Assembly (NCBI RefSeq): GCF_006442975.2 | Contig: NZ_CP083954.1 | Location: 2,425,501-2,489,500 of the forward strand | Direction of reading: 5' to 3' | Source: Mesorhizobium sp. B2-1-1 | GTDB taxonomy: Bacteria > Pseudomonadota > Alphaproteobacteria > Rhizobiales > Rhizobiaceae | DNA: 64,000 nt | Shown here: in pieces, positions 26,918 through 35,700 of the stretch | How the letters are laid out: the number at the start of each line of letters is the position of its first letter | How positions within the stretch are numbered: the first letter of the stretch is position 1 | Notes under the pieces: generated by a model | Databases searched by the model: none | The model's input: only the letters and a program-made list of their open reading frames with translations | What the model was told of the DNA's origin: nothing | Program-made: the position numbers and the translations under genes

Positions 26918-27610
26918 ATGTCGGAAGGGCTGGGCGCATGGCAACTGATCGCGAGCGGCGACGCCACGCTGTTTGCCATCGTGCGCCTGTCGCTCGCCGT
27001 GAGCCTTTCGGCTGTCGCGATCGCCATGATCGCCGGCCTTCCGCTGGGCGCAATTATCGCGCTGGCGCGCTTTCCCGGTCGTTCGGCGATCGTCGTGCTG
27101 CTGAACGGTTTCATGGGCCTGCCGCCGGTGGTGGTCGGGCTGACGGTCTATCTGCTGCTATCGCGATCCGGGCCGCTGGGTGAATTCGGCCTCTTGTTCA
27201 CACCCGCCGCGATGGTCATCGCGCAGGCGCTACTGGTGCTGCCCATCATTGCCGCGCTGACTCGCCAAACGGTCGAGGATCTGTGGCGCGAGTACCGTGA
27301 GGAACTGACTGCGATGCAGGTCGGGCCGGCGGGCTTGGTCGCCACGCTTTTGTGGGACGGCCGCTTCAGCCTCGTCACGGCTCTGCTCGCGGGTTTCGGC
27401 AGGGCGGCGGCCGAGGTCGGCACCGTGATGATCGTCGGCGGCAACATTGATGGCTTCACCCGCACCATGACGACGGCAATCGCACTTGAAACCTCGAAGG
27501 GAAACCTGCCGCTCGCCATGGGGCTCGGCCTGATGCTGATTTTCCTCATCTTGCTGATCAACGCCGCCGCCTGGGGCGTGCGAGTTTGGTCCGAGCAACG
27601 GGCTGGCTAG
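26918..27610 (+). CDS. tupB: Tungstate ABC transporter permease
   Basis: A 230-residue inner-membrane permease with about five transmembrane helices and a permease loop around EDLWREYREELTAMQVG. The later segment GRAAAEVGTVMIVGGNIDGF is typical of TupB/WtpB-like proteins, which have a conserved EVG near the channel. GAGGAG precedes the ATG. The following ATPase gene starts 2 bp after its stop, so the two are translated together. Confidence 0.88.
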   Translation: MSEGLGAWQLIASGDATLFAIVRLSLAVSLSAVAIAMIAGLPLGAIIALARFPGRSAIVVLLNGFMGLPPVVVGLTVYLLLSRSGPLGEFGLLFTPAAMVIAQALLVLPIIAALTRQTVEDLWREYREELTAMQVGPAGLVATLLWDGRFSLVTALLAGFGRAAAEVGTVMIVGGNIDGFTRTMTTAIALETSKGNLPLAMGLGLMLIFLILLINAAAWGVRVWSEQRAG

Positions 27611-27612
27611 GG

Positions 27613-28335
27613 ATGCGGGCTGCTCAGAGCGATCTTCCACTTGTCCTCGATGACGTGTCGCTGGTCGCCGGTGCGACGACCATCCTGGACCGGGTGAACC
27701 TGACGATCGGGCCGCGCGCGCCGACTCTGGTCGTCGGCCCGAACGGGTCGGGCAAAACCTCCCTGCTGCGGCTCTGCATGGGGCTTGTTGCACCTTCTGC
27801 TGGAACCCTGACTTGGGGGGGACGAACGTTTTCCCCGCCGACACGGCGTGCAATCCTGTTCCAGAAGCCGGTGATGCTGCGTCGCTCGGCAGCCGCGAAT
27901 GTCGCCTATGCACTGGCTCAAGCGGGCTGTCCGCGCCGGCTCCGGGCCCCGCGCGTGGAGGAACTGCTCGAGCGCGTTGGTCTTCTCGATCTCGCGACAC
28001 GTCCGGCACGGCATCTCTCCGGTGGCGAGCAGCAGCGGCTGGCCCTCGCCCGCGCCCTGGCGCGCCAGCCGGAAATCCTGCTGCTCGACGAGCCGACAGC
28101 CAGCCTCGATCCGGCGGCGACGCGTTTTGTCGAGCAGATCATCATCACGGCTGCCCAATCGGGCACGAAGATCATCATGGCGTCGCACCATCTCGGTCAA
28201 GTGCGCAGAATCGCGGGAGACGTCGTTTTTCTGCTCCGAGGGCGCGTTTGCGAGCATGCCGACGCCGACGACTTCCTTGACCGCCCCGCGACCCCGCAAG
28301 CCGCTGCCTTCGTGCGCGGCGAGCTCGTGCTTTGA
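27613..28335 (+). CDS. tupC: Tungstate ABC transporter ATP-binding protein
   Basis: A 240-residue ATPase with Walker A GPNGSGKTS, signature LSGGEQQR, Walker B ILLLDEPTASLD and the switch His in MASHHLGQ. A short C-terminus follows, lacking the TOBE domain of ModC. The ATG at 27613 directly follows the permease stop. A TTG at 27586 is possible but overlaps tupB. It drives import with TupB and TupA. Confidence 0.88.
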   Translation: MRAAQSDLPLVLDDVSLVAGATTILDRVNLTIGPRAPTLVVGPNGSGKTSLLRLCMGLVAPSAGTLTWGGRTFSPPTRRAILFQKPVMLRRSAAANVAYALAQAGCPRRLRAPRVEELLERVGLLDLATRPARHLSGGEQQRLALARALARQPEILLLDEPTASLDPAATRFVEQIIITAAQSGTKIIMASHHLGQVRRIAGDVVFLLRGRVCEHADADDFLDRPATPQAAAFVRGELVL

Positions 28336-28355
28336 TCAACTGGACCGAGATTGAG

Positions 28356-29183
28356 ATGCTGACCCGCCGAATATTCTCTGCGCTTGTGGTGCTTCTGATG
28401 CTAGCAGGCGGCGCGCCTGCCCAGGACCAGTCGATCGTCGTGGCGTCGACGACCTCGACCCAGGATTCCGGCCTGTTCGATCACATCCTGCCGCTGTTCG
28501 AGAAGAAAACCGGCATCGGCGTGAAGATTGTCGCTCAGGGCACCGGTCAGGCGCTCGACACCGGTCGGCGCGGCGATGCCGACGTGGTCTTCGTCCATGC
28601 CAAGGCGCAGGAGGAGAAGTTCATCGAGGAAGGCTTCGGGGTGAAGCGCTTCGACGTGATGTACAACGACTTCGTCCTCGTTGGCCCCAAGAGCGACCCA
28701 GCGGGCGTCAGCGGGACCAAGGACATCGCAGCCGCGCTGATTGCCATCAAAGCCAAGAAGGCGGCCTTCGTGTCGCGTGGTGACAGGTCCGGCACCCATT
28801 CGGCCGAATTGGGTCTGTGGAAGACGACCGGCATCGACATCGAGGCGGCCAGGGGCCCATGGTACAAGGAGATCGGGCAGGGCATGGGGGCGGCGCTCAA
28901 CGCCGCGGCAGCCATGAACGCCTATACGCTTTCCGATCGTGGCACCTGGCTGTCGTTCAAGAATCGTGGCGAGTTGGACATCGCCGTCGAGGGCGACAAG
29001 CGGCTGTTCAACCAGTATGGCGTGATGCTGGTGAATCCTCATAAGCATCCAAGCGTCAAAGTGGAGGCCGGCCAGCGCTTCATCGATTGGCTGATTTCTC
29101 CGGAAGGCCAGAAGGCGATCGGAGAGTACAAGATCGACGGCCAGCAGCTCTTCTTCCCGAACGCGCAGCGCGGGCGTTCCTGA
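28356..29183 (+). CDS. tupA: Tungstate-binding periplasmic protein
   Basis: The 275-residue binding protein begins with a Sec signal (LTRRIFSALVVLLMLAGGAPA). The tungstate-specific N-terminal motif ASTTSTQDSGLFD then coordinates the oxyanion in characterised TupA proteins. Later segments (DADVVFVHAKAQEEKF, SRGDRSGTHSAELGLW) also match the family. The ATG at 28356 gives the proper signal; a TTG at 28332 overlaps tupC. With TupB and TupC it forms a high-affinity importer that prefers tungstate over molybdate. This suits the formate dehydrogenase encoded further on. Confidence 0.92.
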   Translation: MLTRRIFSALVVLLMLAGGAPAQDQSIVVASTTSTQDSGLFDHILPLFEKKTGIGVKIVAQGTGQALDTGRRGDADVVFVHAKAQEEKFIEEGFGVKRFDVMYNDFVLVGPKSDPAGVSGTKDIAAALIAIKAKKAAFVSRGDRSGTHSAELGLWKTTGIDIEAARGPWYKEIGQGMGAALNAAAAMNAYTLSDRGTWLSFKNRGELDIAVEGDKRLFNQYGVMLVNPHKHPSVKVEAGQRFIDWLISPEGQKAIGEYKIDGQQLFFPNAQRGRS

Positions 29184-29225
29184 AGCTGGTTGCAAACAGG
29201 CTCGCGTCTGCTTCAATATCGCGCC

Positions 29226-30353
29226 ATGACGAGAACGTTTTCTTCGACGGGCCCGCTGACTCCCCTGGAAGCGGCGCTCGACGCGCTGCTCGATGGTGTA
29301 ATGCCCGTCACCCCCCGCTTGGTGCCGCCTGAACAAGCCTTGGGCTATGTCGCTGCCGGGATGCCGCCTGTCGTGCCGGCTCAGCCTGTGCGAGACATCG
29401 CTGCCGTCGACGGCTGGGCGTGTCGCGCCCTCGACCTCATGGGGGCATCAGCCTATTCGCCCTTAGTTTTGCCGGTCGCGCCGATCTGGGTCGAGACGGG
29501 TGAGGCCATGCCTGAAGATCGCGACTGTGTGCTGCAGGCCGGCCTCGTCGATTGCAGTGGACCGATGATCCAAGCAGCAGCTGAAGCGGTGCCCGGTCAG
29601 GGTGTGCGCCGGGCGGGCGAGGATATGGCGGCGGCCCGCCCGCCAATGCTTGAGGGAAAGGCGATCGGCGTCGCCGACCTGCTGGTCGCCCGCAAAGTGG
29701 GACTGAGCCAGCTTGCCATACGGAGCCCGCGCGTGCGCGTGATCGATGTCGCTGCCGACAGCCACGAGACATTCTCCATGCGGCTCGTGGTCGAGAGCCT
29801 GAGTGCCTCGGGCGTTTCGATCGTCGGTATAGAGACCGTAGAGCGCGACGCGGCATCGATCATTGTCGCTCTTGACGGCGAGGCCTGCGATTTTCTGCTC
29901 CTGATCGGCGGTACTGGTGACGGCCACGCCGACGTGACCGCCGAGGCTCTGGCGCGGCGCGGGGTGTTGATTGGGCACGGCATTGCCTTACGGCCCGGAA
30001 GGACAACGGCAATAGGCCGGCTCGGCAAGACACCGGTGGTCGCATTGGCCGGATCGCCGCACCAAGCTTTCGCCGGGTTCCTTGCGCTTGTCCAGCCAGT
30101 CCTGGACCGCCTGTCGGGCAGATCTGAACGGCCCGGCATCATCTTGCCGCTCTCGCGGAAAATCTCATCCGCGGTCGGACTTTACGAGCTCGTTCTGCTC
30201 GGGAAGGAAAGGGACATGTGGACGCCGCTCGCGGTCGGCGACTTTTCGCTGGACGCGATGCGGCTTGCCGACGCCTGGCTTGCGGTCCCGGGCGATAGCG
30301 AAGGGTATGCCGCCGGTACGCCCGTCTCCGCCTTTCCGCTCCGCAACTTTTGA
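29226..30353 (+). CDS. Divergent MoeA-like molybdopterin biosynthesis protein
   Basis: A 375-residue protein aligned to MoeA by AAVDGWACRALDL (compare SAVDGYAVRGADL in the standard copy at 33967), CVLQ after a Pro-Glu-Asp metal-insertion-type segment, and the molybdopterin-binding loop region LLIGGTGDGHADVTAEAL. The loop differs from the usual SGGxSxGxxD, which suggests altered chemistry or substrate. It lies 42 bp after tupA and 14 bp before the fused MoeA gene. A role in choosing or loading tungsten is inferred from the operon. It could also be a regulatory or inactive paralogue. Confidence 0.8.
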   Translation: MTRTFSSTGPLTPLEAALDALLDGVMPVTPRLVPPEQALGYVAAGMPPVVPAQPVRDIAAVDGWACRALDLMGASAYSPLVLPVAPIWVETGEAMPEDRDCVLQAGLVDCSGPMIQAAAEAVPGQGVRRAGEDMAAARPPMLEGKAIGVADLLVARKVGLSQLAIRSPRVRVIDVAADSHETFSMRLVVESLSASGVSIVGIETVERDAASIIVALDGEACDFLLLIGGTGDGHADVTAEALARRGVLIGHGIALRPGRTTAIGRLGKTPVVALAGSPHQAFAGFLALVQPVLDRLSGRSERPGIILPLSRKISSAVGLYELVLLGKERDMWTPLAVGDFSLDAMRLADAWLAVPGDSEGYAAGTPVSAFPLRNF

Positions 30354-30367
30354 TCGAGTGAGCCGCT

Positions 30368-32317
30368 ATGACGAATTCTCCATCATCGGCCCGGCAGAAC
30401 AGCGGGCAGGAGCAGTTCCTGACGATATTGTCGCGCGAAGCTGCGCTGGCTCGCTTCGAGGCAGCGCTGTTTCCCCGCCCGTTGCCGACCGAGACGCGGA
30501 CGCTGGCCGACGCGCTCGGGCTGGTTCTTGCCGAGGACGTGGCGGCGCCGGTCGACGTGCCGCCCTTCGACCGCTCCAATGTCGATGGCTTCGCGGTACG
30601 TGCGGCCGATCTGGCTGCCGCCTCTGAAACCCGTCCCGTTCGGCTTGAGCTGAATGCGGAAGCGATTGCCTGCGGCACGGTTCCGCAACTCCCCGTTCTG
30701 ACCGGAACCGCCACGCCCATCGCAACCGGCGGGCCGCTGCCGCGTGGCGCGGACGCCATCATCATGGTGGAGCATACGCATCCGGTGGGATTGAGTGCCA
30801 TCGAGGTGGGGCGCGGCATCTCGCCCGGCCAGTTTGTCTCCAATGCAGGATCCGACATGGCGCGAGGAGAGGTCGTGCTGCGCACCGGAACGCAAATCGG
30901 CTCGCGCGAAATCGGCATGCTCGCCGCGTGCGGAATCGCACAAGTGGCCGTGGCGCGCAGGCCACGCGTGGCCGTGCTCTCCACTGGCGATGAACTCGTT
31001 CAGCCGGGCGAGCCGCTGCGGGCGGCCGGCATCTATGACGCCAACGGGCCGATCATCGCTGCGGCTGTCACTGAAAATGGCGGCGAAGCGCATTTTCTCG
31101 GCGCGTTCCCGGACGACGAGGCAACGCTTGAGACGGCTATGCGCGAGGCGCTCGCCGCCCACGACGTAATGATCCTGTCGGGCGGCACGTCCAAAGGGGC
31201 AGGGGATGTCACGCATCGCATTATCGGCCGACTGGGCAAACCCGGCATCATCGCCCACGGCGTGGCGCTGAAGCCCGGAAAGCCGCTTTGCCTTGCGGTG
31301 TGCGGGGGCAAGCCGGTCATCGTCCTGCCGGGATTTCCGACCTCGGCCATGTTCACCTTCCATGACATGGTGGTACCCGCCCTGCGGCGCATGGCGGGGC
31401 TGCCGCCGCGCGTCGATGCTCAGGTCACCGCAAGCCTTCCGTTGCGGGTTCCTTCAGAACTCGGACGGACCGAATTCGCGATGGTCTCCCTTGTGCAAGG
31501 GCAGGGAGGATTGACGGCCTATCCGACTGGTAAGGGCTCGGGAGCGATAACATCCTTTACCCAGGCGGATGGCTTCATCCGCATCGAGGCCCTGGCCGAT
31601 CACGTGCCTGCCGGTGCCGACGTGCCGGTGACGCTGTTCACGCCGCGGGTCCGCGTTCCCGACCTCGTCGTCATCGGCAGTCATTGCGTCGGCCTCGATC
31701 TGGTCGTTGGCGAACTTTCGCGTCGCGGTATTTCGGTGCGCTCGCTGTCTGTGGGAAGCCTGGGCGGTCTTGCGGCGGCCAAGCGCGGCGAGTGCGATCT
31801 CGCTCCCATCCATCTCTTCGACCCGAAGACGCGGAACTACAACGCGCCCTTCCTCGGTGACGGTCTCGAACTCGTGCCAGGCTGGCGGCGCATGCAAGGT
31901 TTGGTGTTCCGCCGAGGGGACGAGCGCTTCGAGGGCCTCGGCGCGGAGGATGCGGTCCGTGCCGCGCTCGCCGATCCCGATTGCATGATGGTCAACCGCA
32001 ACCAAGGCTCGGGAACGCGTATCCTGATCGACCAACTCCTCGGCGCGGAACGCCCGGACGGCTACTGGAACCAGCCGCGCACACACAATGCCGTGGCCGC
32101 GGCTGTGGCACAGAAGCGCGCTGACTGGGGCGTCACCATTGCGCCGGTCGCGCGTGCGGCCGGGCTCGGTCTTATCCCGTTGACCGAAGAGCACTACGAC
32201 TTCGCGCTGGTTTGCGCGCGAAAGGATCGGCCCGCGGTGCACGCGTTCCTCGAAGTTCTCCAGGCCGACGAGGTGCATTCGGCGCTGGAGCGCGCGGGGT
32301 TCAGCCGGCCGGGTTAG
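30368..32317 (+). CDS. MoeA fused to a cytoplasmic oxyanion-binding domain
   Basis: This 649-residue two-part protein has an N-terminal MoeA body (about residues 25-425). It shows [13 protein letters not shown], the molybdopterin loop [13 protein letters not shown] and the [12 protein letters not shown] motif. A C-terminal binding-protein-like domain of the COG1910/PF12727 type follows (from about residue 430, with [20 protein letters not shown] and [17 protein letters not shown]). MoeA inserts metal into adenylated molybdopterin, so the second domain may hold or sense tungstate or molybdate at the point of use. Its 3' end overlaps mobA on the other strand by 17 bp. No signal peptide is present. 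Confidence 0.9.
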   Translation: MTNSPSSARQNSGQEQFLTILSREAALARFEAALFPRPLPTETRTLADALGLVLAEDVAAPVDVPPFDRSNVDGFAVRAADLAAASETRPVRLELNAEAIACGTVPQLPVLTGTATPIATGGPLPRGADAIIMVEHTHPVGLSAIEVGRGISPGQFVSNAGSDMARGEVVLRTGTQIGSREIGMLAACGIAQVAVARRPRVAVLSTGDELVQPGEPLRAAGIYDANGPIIAAAVTENGGEAHFLGAFPDDEATLETAMREALAAHDVMILSGGTSKGAGDVTHRIIGRLGKPGIIAHGVALKPGKPLCLAVCGGKPVIVLPGFPTSAMFTFHDMVVPALRRMAGLPPRVDAQVTASLPLRVPSELGRTEFAMVSLVQGQGGLTAYPTGKGSGAITSFTQADGFIRIEALADHVPAGADVPVTLFTPRVRVPDLVVIGSHCVGLDLVVGELSRRGISVRSLSVGSLGGLAAAKRGECDLAPIHLFDPKTRNYNAPFLGDGLELVPGWRRMQGLVFRRGDERFEGLGAEDAVRAALADPDCMMVNRNQGSGTRILIDQLLGAERPDGYWNQPRTHNAVAAAVAQKRADWGVTIAPVARAAGLGLIPLTEEHYDFALVCARKDRPAVHAFLEVLQADEVHSALERAGFSRPG

Positions 32318-32942
32318 CGTCGAGCAACGCGGCCAGCCGCTCGGCTTCGGCGAGGTCCTCGACCGTGTTGGCGTTGAAGAACGGGTCCACGGGCTCTGCC
32401 GGCCAGGATACGGTGGCAAGGCCGTAGCGGGTGGTCCACCGGTCGATCTTGCGCAGGCCCTCGTTGGTCAACGCATGCCGCAATTCGTCCCGCAGGGCGA
32501 CTTTCCAGAGCCCGATGACCGGATGCGCCTGACCACCGGATGCCGCCACCGCCAAATCCGCCCCCTCGGTCATGCGCGCCCGCTGGAGGCGTGCAACGAG
32601 GTCGCGCGGCAGGAAAGGACAATCACCGGCGGCGCTGACCATCCACTCGACGTCGGGCCTGTTGTCCGCCGTCCAATCGAGCGCGGCGAGCATGCCGGCG
32701 AGCGGCCCCGGATAACCCTCGATCGTGTCGGCGACGACGGGCAGGCCAAAACGGGCGAAACGAACGGGGTCGCCATTGGCATTAAGCACGAGCCCGTCGC
32801 ATTGCGGTCCCAGCCGTTCGATGACATGCTCGAGCATCGTGCGTCCGCCGATCACGCGCGTCGGCTTGTCCCCGCCGCCCATGCGCCGACCCAGACCGCC
32901 GGCGAGCACGACGCCCAGCGTCATGGGCCGCTCAGTCGTCAT
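32301..32942 (-). CDS. mobA: Molybdenum cofactor guanylyltransferase
   Basis: A 213-residue nucleotidyltransferase that attaches GMP to molybdopterin to form the guanine dinucleotide cofactor. The N-terminal [15 protein letters not shown] loop and the AGDCPFLP metal-binding motif are present. The start at 32942 overlaps the fdhD stop by 11 bp, so the two are translated together; the ATG at 32924 is an alternative. Formate dehydrogenases of this class carry the bis-MGD form, so MobA serves the enzyme encoded from 37374. The gene is convergent with the MoeA fusion. Confidence 0.93.
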   Translation of the reverse strand: MTTERPMTLGVVLAGGLGRRMGGGDKPTRVIGGRTMLEHVIERLGPQCDGLVLNANGDPVRFARFGLPVVADTIEGYPGPLAGMLAALDWTADNRPDVEWMVSAAGDCPFLPRDLVARLQRARMTEGADLAVAASGGQAHPVIGLWKVALRDELRHALTNEGLRKIDRWTTRYGLATVSWPAEPVDPFFNANTVEDLAEAERLAALLDANPAG

Positions 32943-33825
32943 GCTCGGCACCCTTGCGGCGGTGGCGCGGCGCTTCCTCATCGACCGAAGCGATATCCTG
33001 GTCGAAGACGATCCGCTCCTGGCCTGAAAGTGCGGTGAAGCGCTTGCCGCGCGCCCGACCGACCAGCGTCAGCCCCACTTGGCGGGCCAGCGCCACGCCC
33101 CAGGCGGTGAAGCCGGAACGCGAAACCAGGATGGGAATGCCCATCCGAACCGTCTTGATCGTCATCTCGGAGGTCAGCCTCCCGGTCGTGTACATGATCT
33201 TATCCCCCGGATCGATGGCGTGGCGGTACATCCAGCCGGCGATCTTGTCGACAGCGTTATGGCGGCCGACGTCTTCCATATAGCAGATTGGCGTGCCCTT
33301 CCTGCAAAGGACGCAGCCATGGATGGCGCCTGCTTCCAGATAGAGCGACGGCGTGGTGTTGATTTTGTGCGTCAGCTCGTAGAGCCAGGAGGTGCGAAGC
33401 TCAGCGGGCGGGAGCGTGATGTCCTCGATCGCCTCCAGCACGTCGCCGAAGGCAGTGCCTTGGGCGCAACCCGAAGTCTGCGTTCGCTTTCTGAGCTTCT
33501 GCTCGTAGTCGGTGTTGCGCTCGGTGCGAACGACCACGACCTGGAGGTCCTCGTCATACTCGACGTCCGTCACCACATCGGTGGGCAGAAGCATGTTCTG
33601 GTTCAGCAGATAGCCGAGCGCAAGATATTCAGGGTAGTCGTTGACCGTCATCATCGTGACGATCTCCTGAGCGTTGAGATAGAGCGTCAGGGCACGTTCG
33701 ATCGGTACGCGGACCTCTACCGTCGCGCCTGTTTGGTCGATGCCCGCAACCAGCTCCGTCAGCCGTTGGTCTTGCGGATCGGGTGTGATGATGGCGTGTT
33801 CCGGTTGGCGTAGCATCAAAGGCAT
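32932..33825 (-). CDS. fdhD: Formate dehydrogenase accessory sulfurtransferase
   Basis: A 297-residue FdhD, which in E. coli transfers sulfur from IscS to the bis-MGD cofactor. The family region [17 protein letters not shown] is clear. The E. coli Cys121-x-x-Cys124 motif is here Cys120-Ala-Gln-Gly, so only the first cysteine is kept. A new pair, Cys171-Val-Leu-Cys174, appears in the middle of the protein (HGCVLCRKG). It is in an operon with mobA and divergent from the moeA gene, with 141 bp between. Sulfuration of the tungsten or molybdenum centre of the formate dehydrogenase is the expected role. Confidence 0.95.
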   Translation of the reverse strand: MPLMLRQPEHAIITPDPQDQRLTELVAGIDQTGATVEVRVPIERALTLYLNAQEIVTMMTVNDYPEYLALGYLLNQNMLLPTDVVTDVEYDEDLQVVVVRTERNTDYEQKLRKRTQTSGCAQGTAFGDVLEAIEDITLPPAELRTSWLYELTHKINTTPSLYLEAGAIHGCVLCRKGTPICYMEDVGRHNAVDKIAGWMYRHAIDPGDKIMYTTGRLTSEMTIKTVRMGIPILVSRSGFTAWGVALARQVGLTLVGRARGKRFTALSGQERIVFDQDIASVDEEAPRHRRKGAEHDD

Positions 33826-33966
33826 GGCAGTCTCCTGACGTCGTATTCTGGCTCGCGCCTGCGCTAGCTTGCCGTATCTTACAGGCTGTTCAACCGAAGC
33901 TGATTAAAAAAAGCCGGATTGATGCGATTACGAAGAAGCCGACACGCTCGTAGAGTGGGAATATAA

Positions 33967-35223
33967 ATGGCGCAAATCTCGGATGACTGCTTCGCTTTCG
34001 GCGGACAGATGCGGCCCATCGACGAGACTGCCGCGCTGATCGCCTCGAAACTCAGCGCCGTAGAGGAGGTCGAGACGGTCCCGCTCTTGCTGGCGGATGG
34101 GCGCGTCCTGGCAAAAAAGATGGTGGCATCGCTGCCGCTGCCGCCCTTCACCAATTCCGCGGTCGACGGCTACGCCGTGCGAGGGGCAGACCTGCCGCAG
34201 ACTGTCGAGACGGCGTTCGCCGTTGCCGGGAGGGTTCAGGCCGGCATGGCGGCGAATGAACCTGTGCGGCCGGGCCAGACGGTACGCATCTTCACTGGCG
34301 CTCCAATGCCCGACGGGGTCGACACGGTGTTCATGCAGGAAGACGTGAGCATCGACGGCTCCGGCAGGATCCTTCTCCCGCCCGGCCTGAAAAAGGGTGC
34401 CAATGTGCGCCCTGCGGGTGAAGATGTCGCATTGGGCGAGGCCGTCCTCCCGGCGGGCCATCGGATGCGGCCGCAAGATATCGCGCTCGCCGCCGCATTG
34501 GGGTTCACGGAACTCCAGGTTAGGCGCAGGATACGCGTCGCAGTGTTCTCGACCGGGGACGAAATCGTCGCGCCGGGAGACATGCGCGGACCGGCGCAGC
34601 TTTTCGACTCCAACCGTTTCATGCTGACGGCGATGCTCGCTCGACTCTGCTGCGACATCACCGATCTCGGTATCCTCGTGGATGACAGCAGACTGATCGC
34701 TGAAAAGCTGAGCGAAGCGGCATTAAGCCATGACCTGATCCTGACTTCGGGCGGTGTGTCGACGGGCGAGGCAGATTGCGTGAAGGCCGCCGTCGAGAGT
34801 GCCGGAACCCTGGTGTTCTGGCGCGTCGCGATCAAGCCGGGCCGGCCGGTCGCCATGGGGGTGATCGATGGAACCCCGCTGATCGGACTTCCTGGCAATC
34901 CGGTGGCGAGCTTCGTCACCTTCGCGCATATTGCCCGCCCGGCAATCCTCGCCCTTGCGGGGGCCCTCCAGCAACCACCGACCCCGATCGCTATGCGGGC
35001 CGCCTTTTCCTATAGCAAAAAGCAGGGACGGCGCGAGTATGTGCGAGCAAGCGTACGCGCGGCCGCGGATGGATGCTACGAAGCGACGAAGTTTCCCAGG
35101 GAAGGCGCAGGACTGTTGTCATCCCTGGTCGCGACCGACGGTCTCGTCGAGTTGGGAGAGGAGATAGTCCGTGTCGAGCCAGGTCACACGGTCCAGTTCC
35201 TCCCCTATTCCAGTCTTATGTGA
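33967..35223 (+). CDS. moeA: Molybdopterin molybdenumtransferase
   Basis: A standard-size MoeA of 418 residues that inserts molybdenum or tungsten into adenylyl-molybdopterin. Features in order are the N-terminal domain with SAVDGYAVRGADL, the metal-site Asp-Glu region (PDGVDTVFMQEDV), the MoCF loop LTSGGVSTGEADCV, and LPGNPVASFVTF. A C-terminal beta-barrel follows. A GGGA site precedes the ATG. This is the third MoeA-like protein within 6 kb, and the one with the most typical motifs. It is the first gene of the group leading to the formate dehydrogenase. Confidence 0.94.
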   Translation: MAQISDDCFAFGGQMRPIDETAALIASKLSAVEEVETVPLLLADGRVLAKKMVASLPLPPFTNSAVDGYAVRGADLPQTVETAFAVAGRVQAGMAANEPVRPGQTVRIFTGAPMPDGVDTVFMQEDVSIDGSGRILLPPGLKKGANVRPAGEDVALGEAVLPAGHRMRPQDIALAAALGFTELQVRRRIRVAVFSTGDEIVAPGDMRGPAQLFDSNRFMLTAMLARLCCDITDLGILVDDSRLIAEKLSEAALSHDLILTSGGVSTGEADCVKAAVESAGTLVFWRVAIKPGRPVAMGVIDGTPLIGLPGNPVASFVTFAHIARPAILALAGALQQPPTPIAMRAAFSYSKKQGRREYVRASVRAAADGCYEATKFPREGAGLLSSLVATDGLVELGEEIVRVEPGHTVQFLPYSSLM

Positions 35224-35299
35224 GCGCCGTCGGATCGCGTCCTCGAAACGAGAGCCGCAACCCAGGCTCGATTGACGCGGCCAGGTCCCGTCGGGCATC

Positions 35300-35551
35300 A
35301 TGCCGACCATGATAACCACGACGAAGCTGGATCTGACCGGGCTTAAGTGCCCTTTGCCCGCGCTCAAGACCCGCAAGGCGTTGAAAGCCTTGAGGCCAGG
35401 CGAGCGGCTCGAGGTTCACTGCACGGACCCGCTGGCGGTCATCGATATCCCCAATCTGCTCAACGAGATGGGCGAGCGACTTGAAGCGACGGAGCGCGAC
35501 GGCGATCGCGTCGTGTTCATGATCGAAAAGACGCAGCCCGCGACGATGTGA
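35300..35551 (+). CDS. TusA-family sulfur carrier
   Basis: An 83-residue protein with the SirA/TusA signature LDLTGLKCPLPALKTRKAL; the cysteine is the predicted persulfide carrier. In E. coli, related proteins pass sulfur to thiouridine or to molybdenum cofactor enzymes. The neighbouring fdhD and formate dehydrogenase genes suggest it donates sulfur to the cofactor pathway; this is an inference. An in-frame ATG at 35309 is an alternative start. It is 77 bp after moeA. Confidence 0.88.
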   Translation: MPTMITTTKLDLTGLKCPLPALKTRKALKALRPGERLEVHCTDPLAVIDIPNLLNEMGERLEATERDGDRVVFMIEKTQPATM

Positions 35552-35700
35552 CGAGTTGCACCCCGTCGGCGGCGGCCCCAAGATTTGCGACGCAATGCTT
35601 GCGCTAGTCGTGCAGGGGACATGTCGTGCCTCATAGTCGACATCCTGGTCCGCGGGGTATCGTTAAGAGGTAAGGGCGTTTCACTCGGGGAGGTGAGCAC

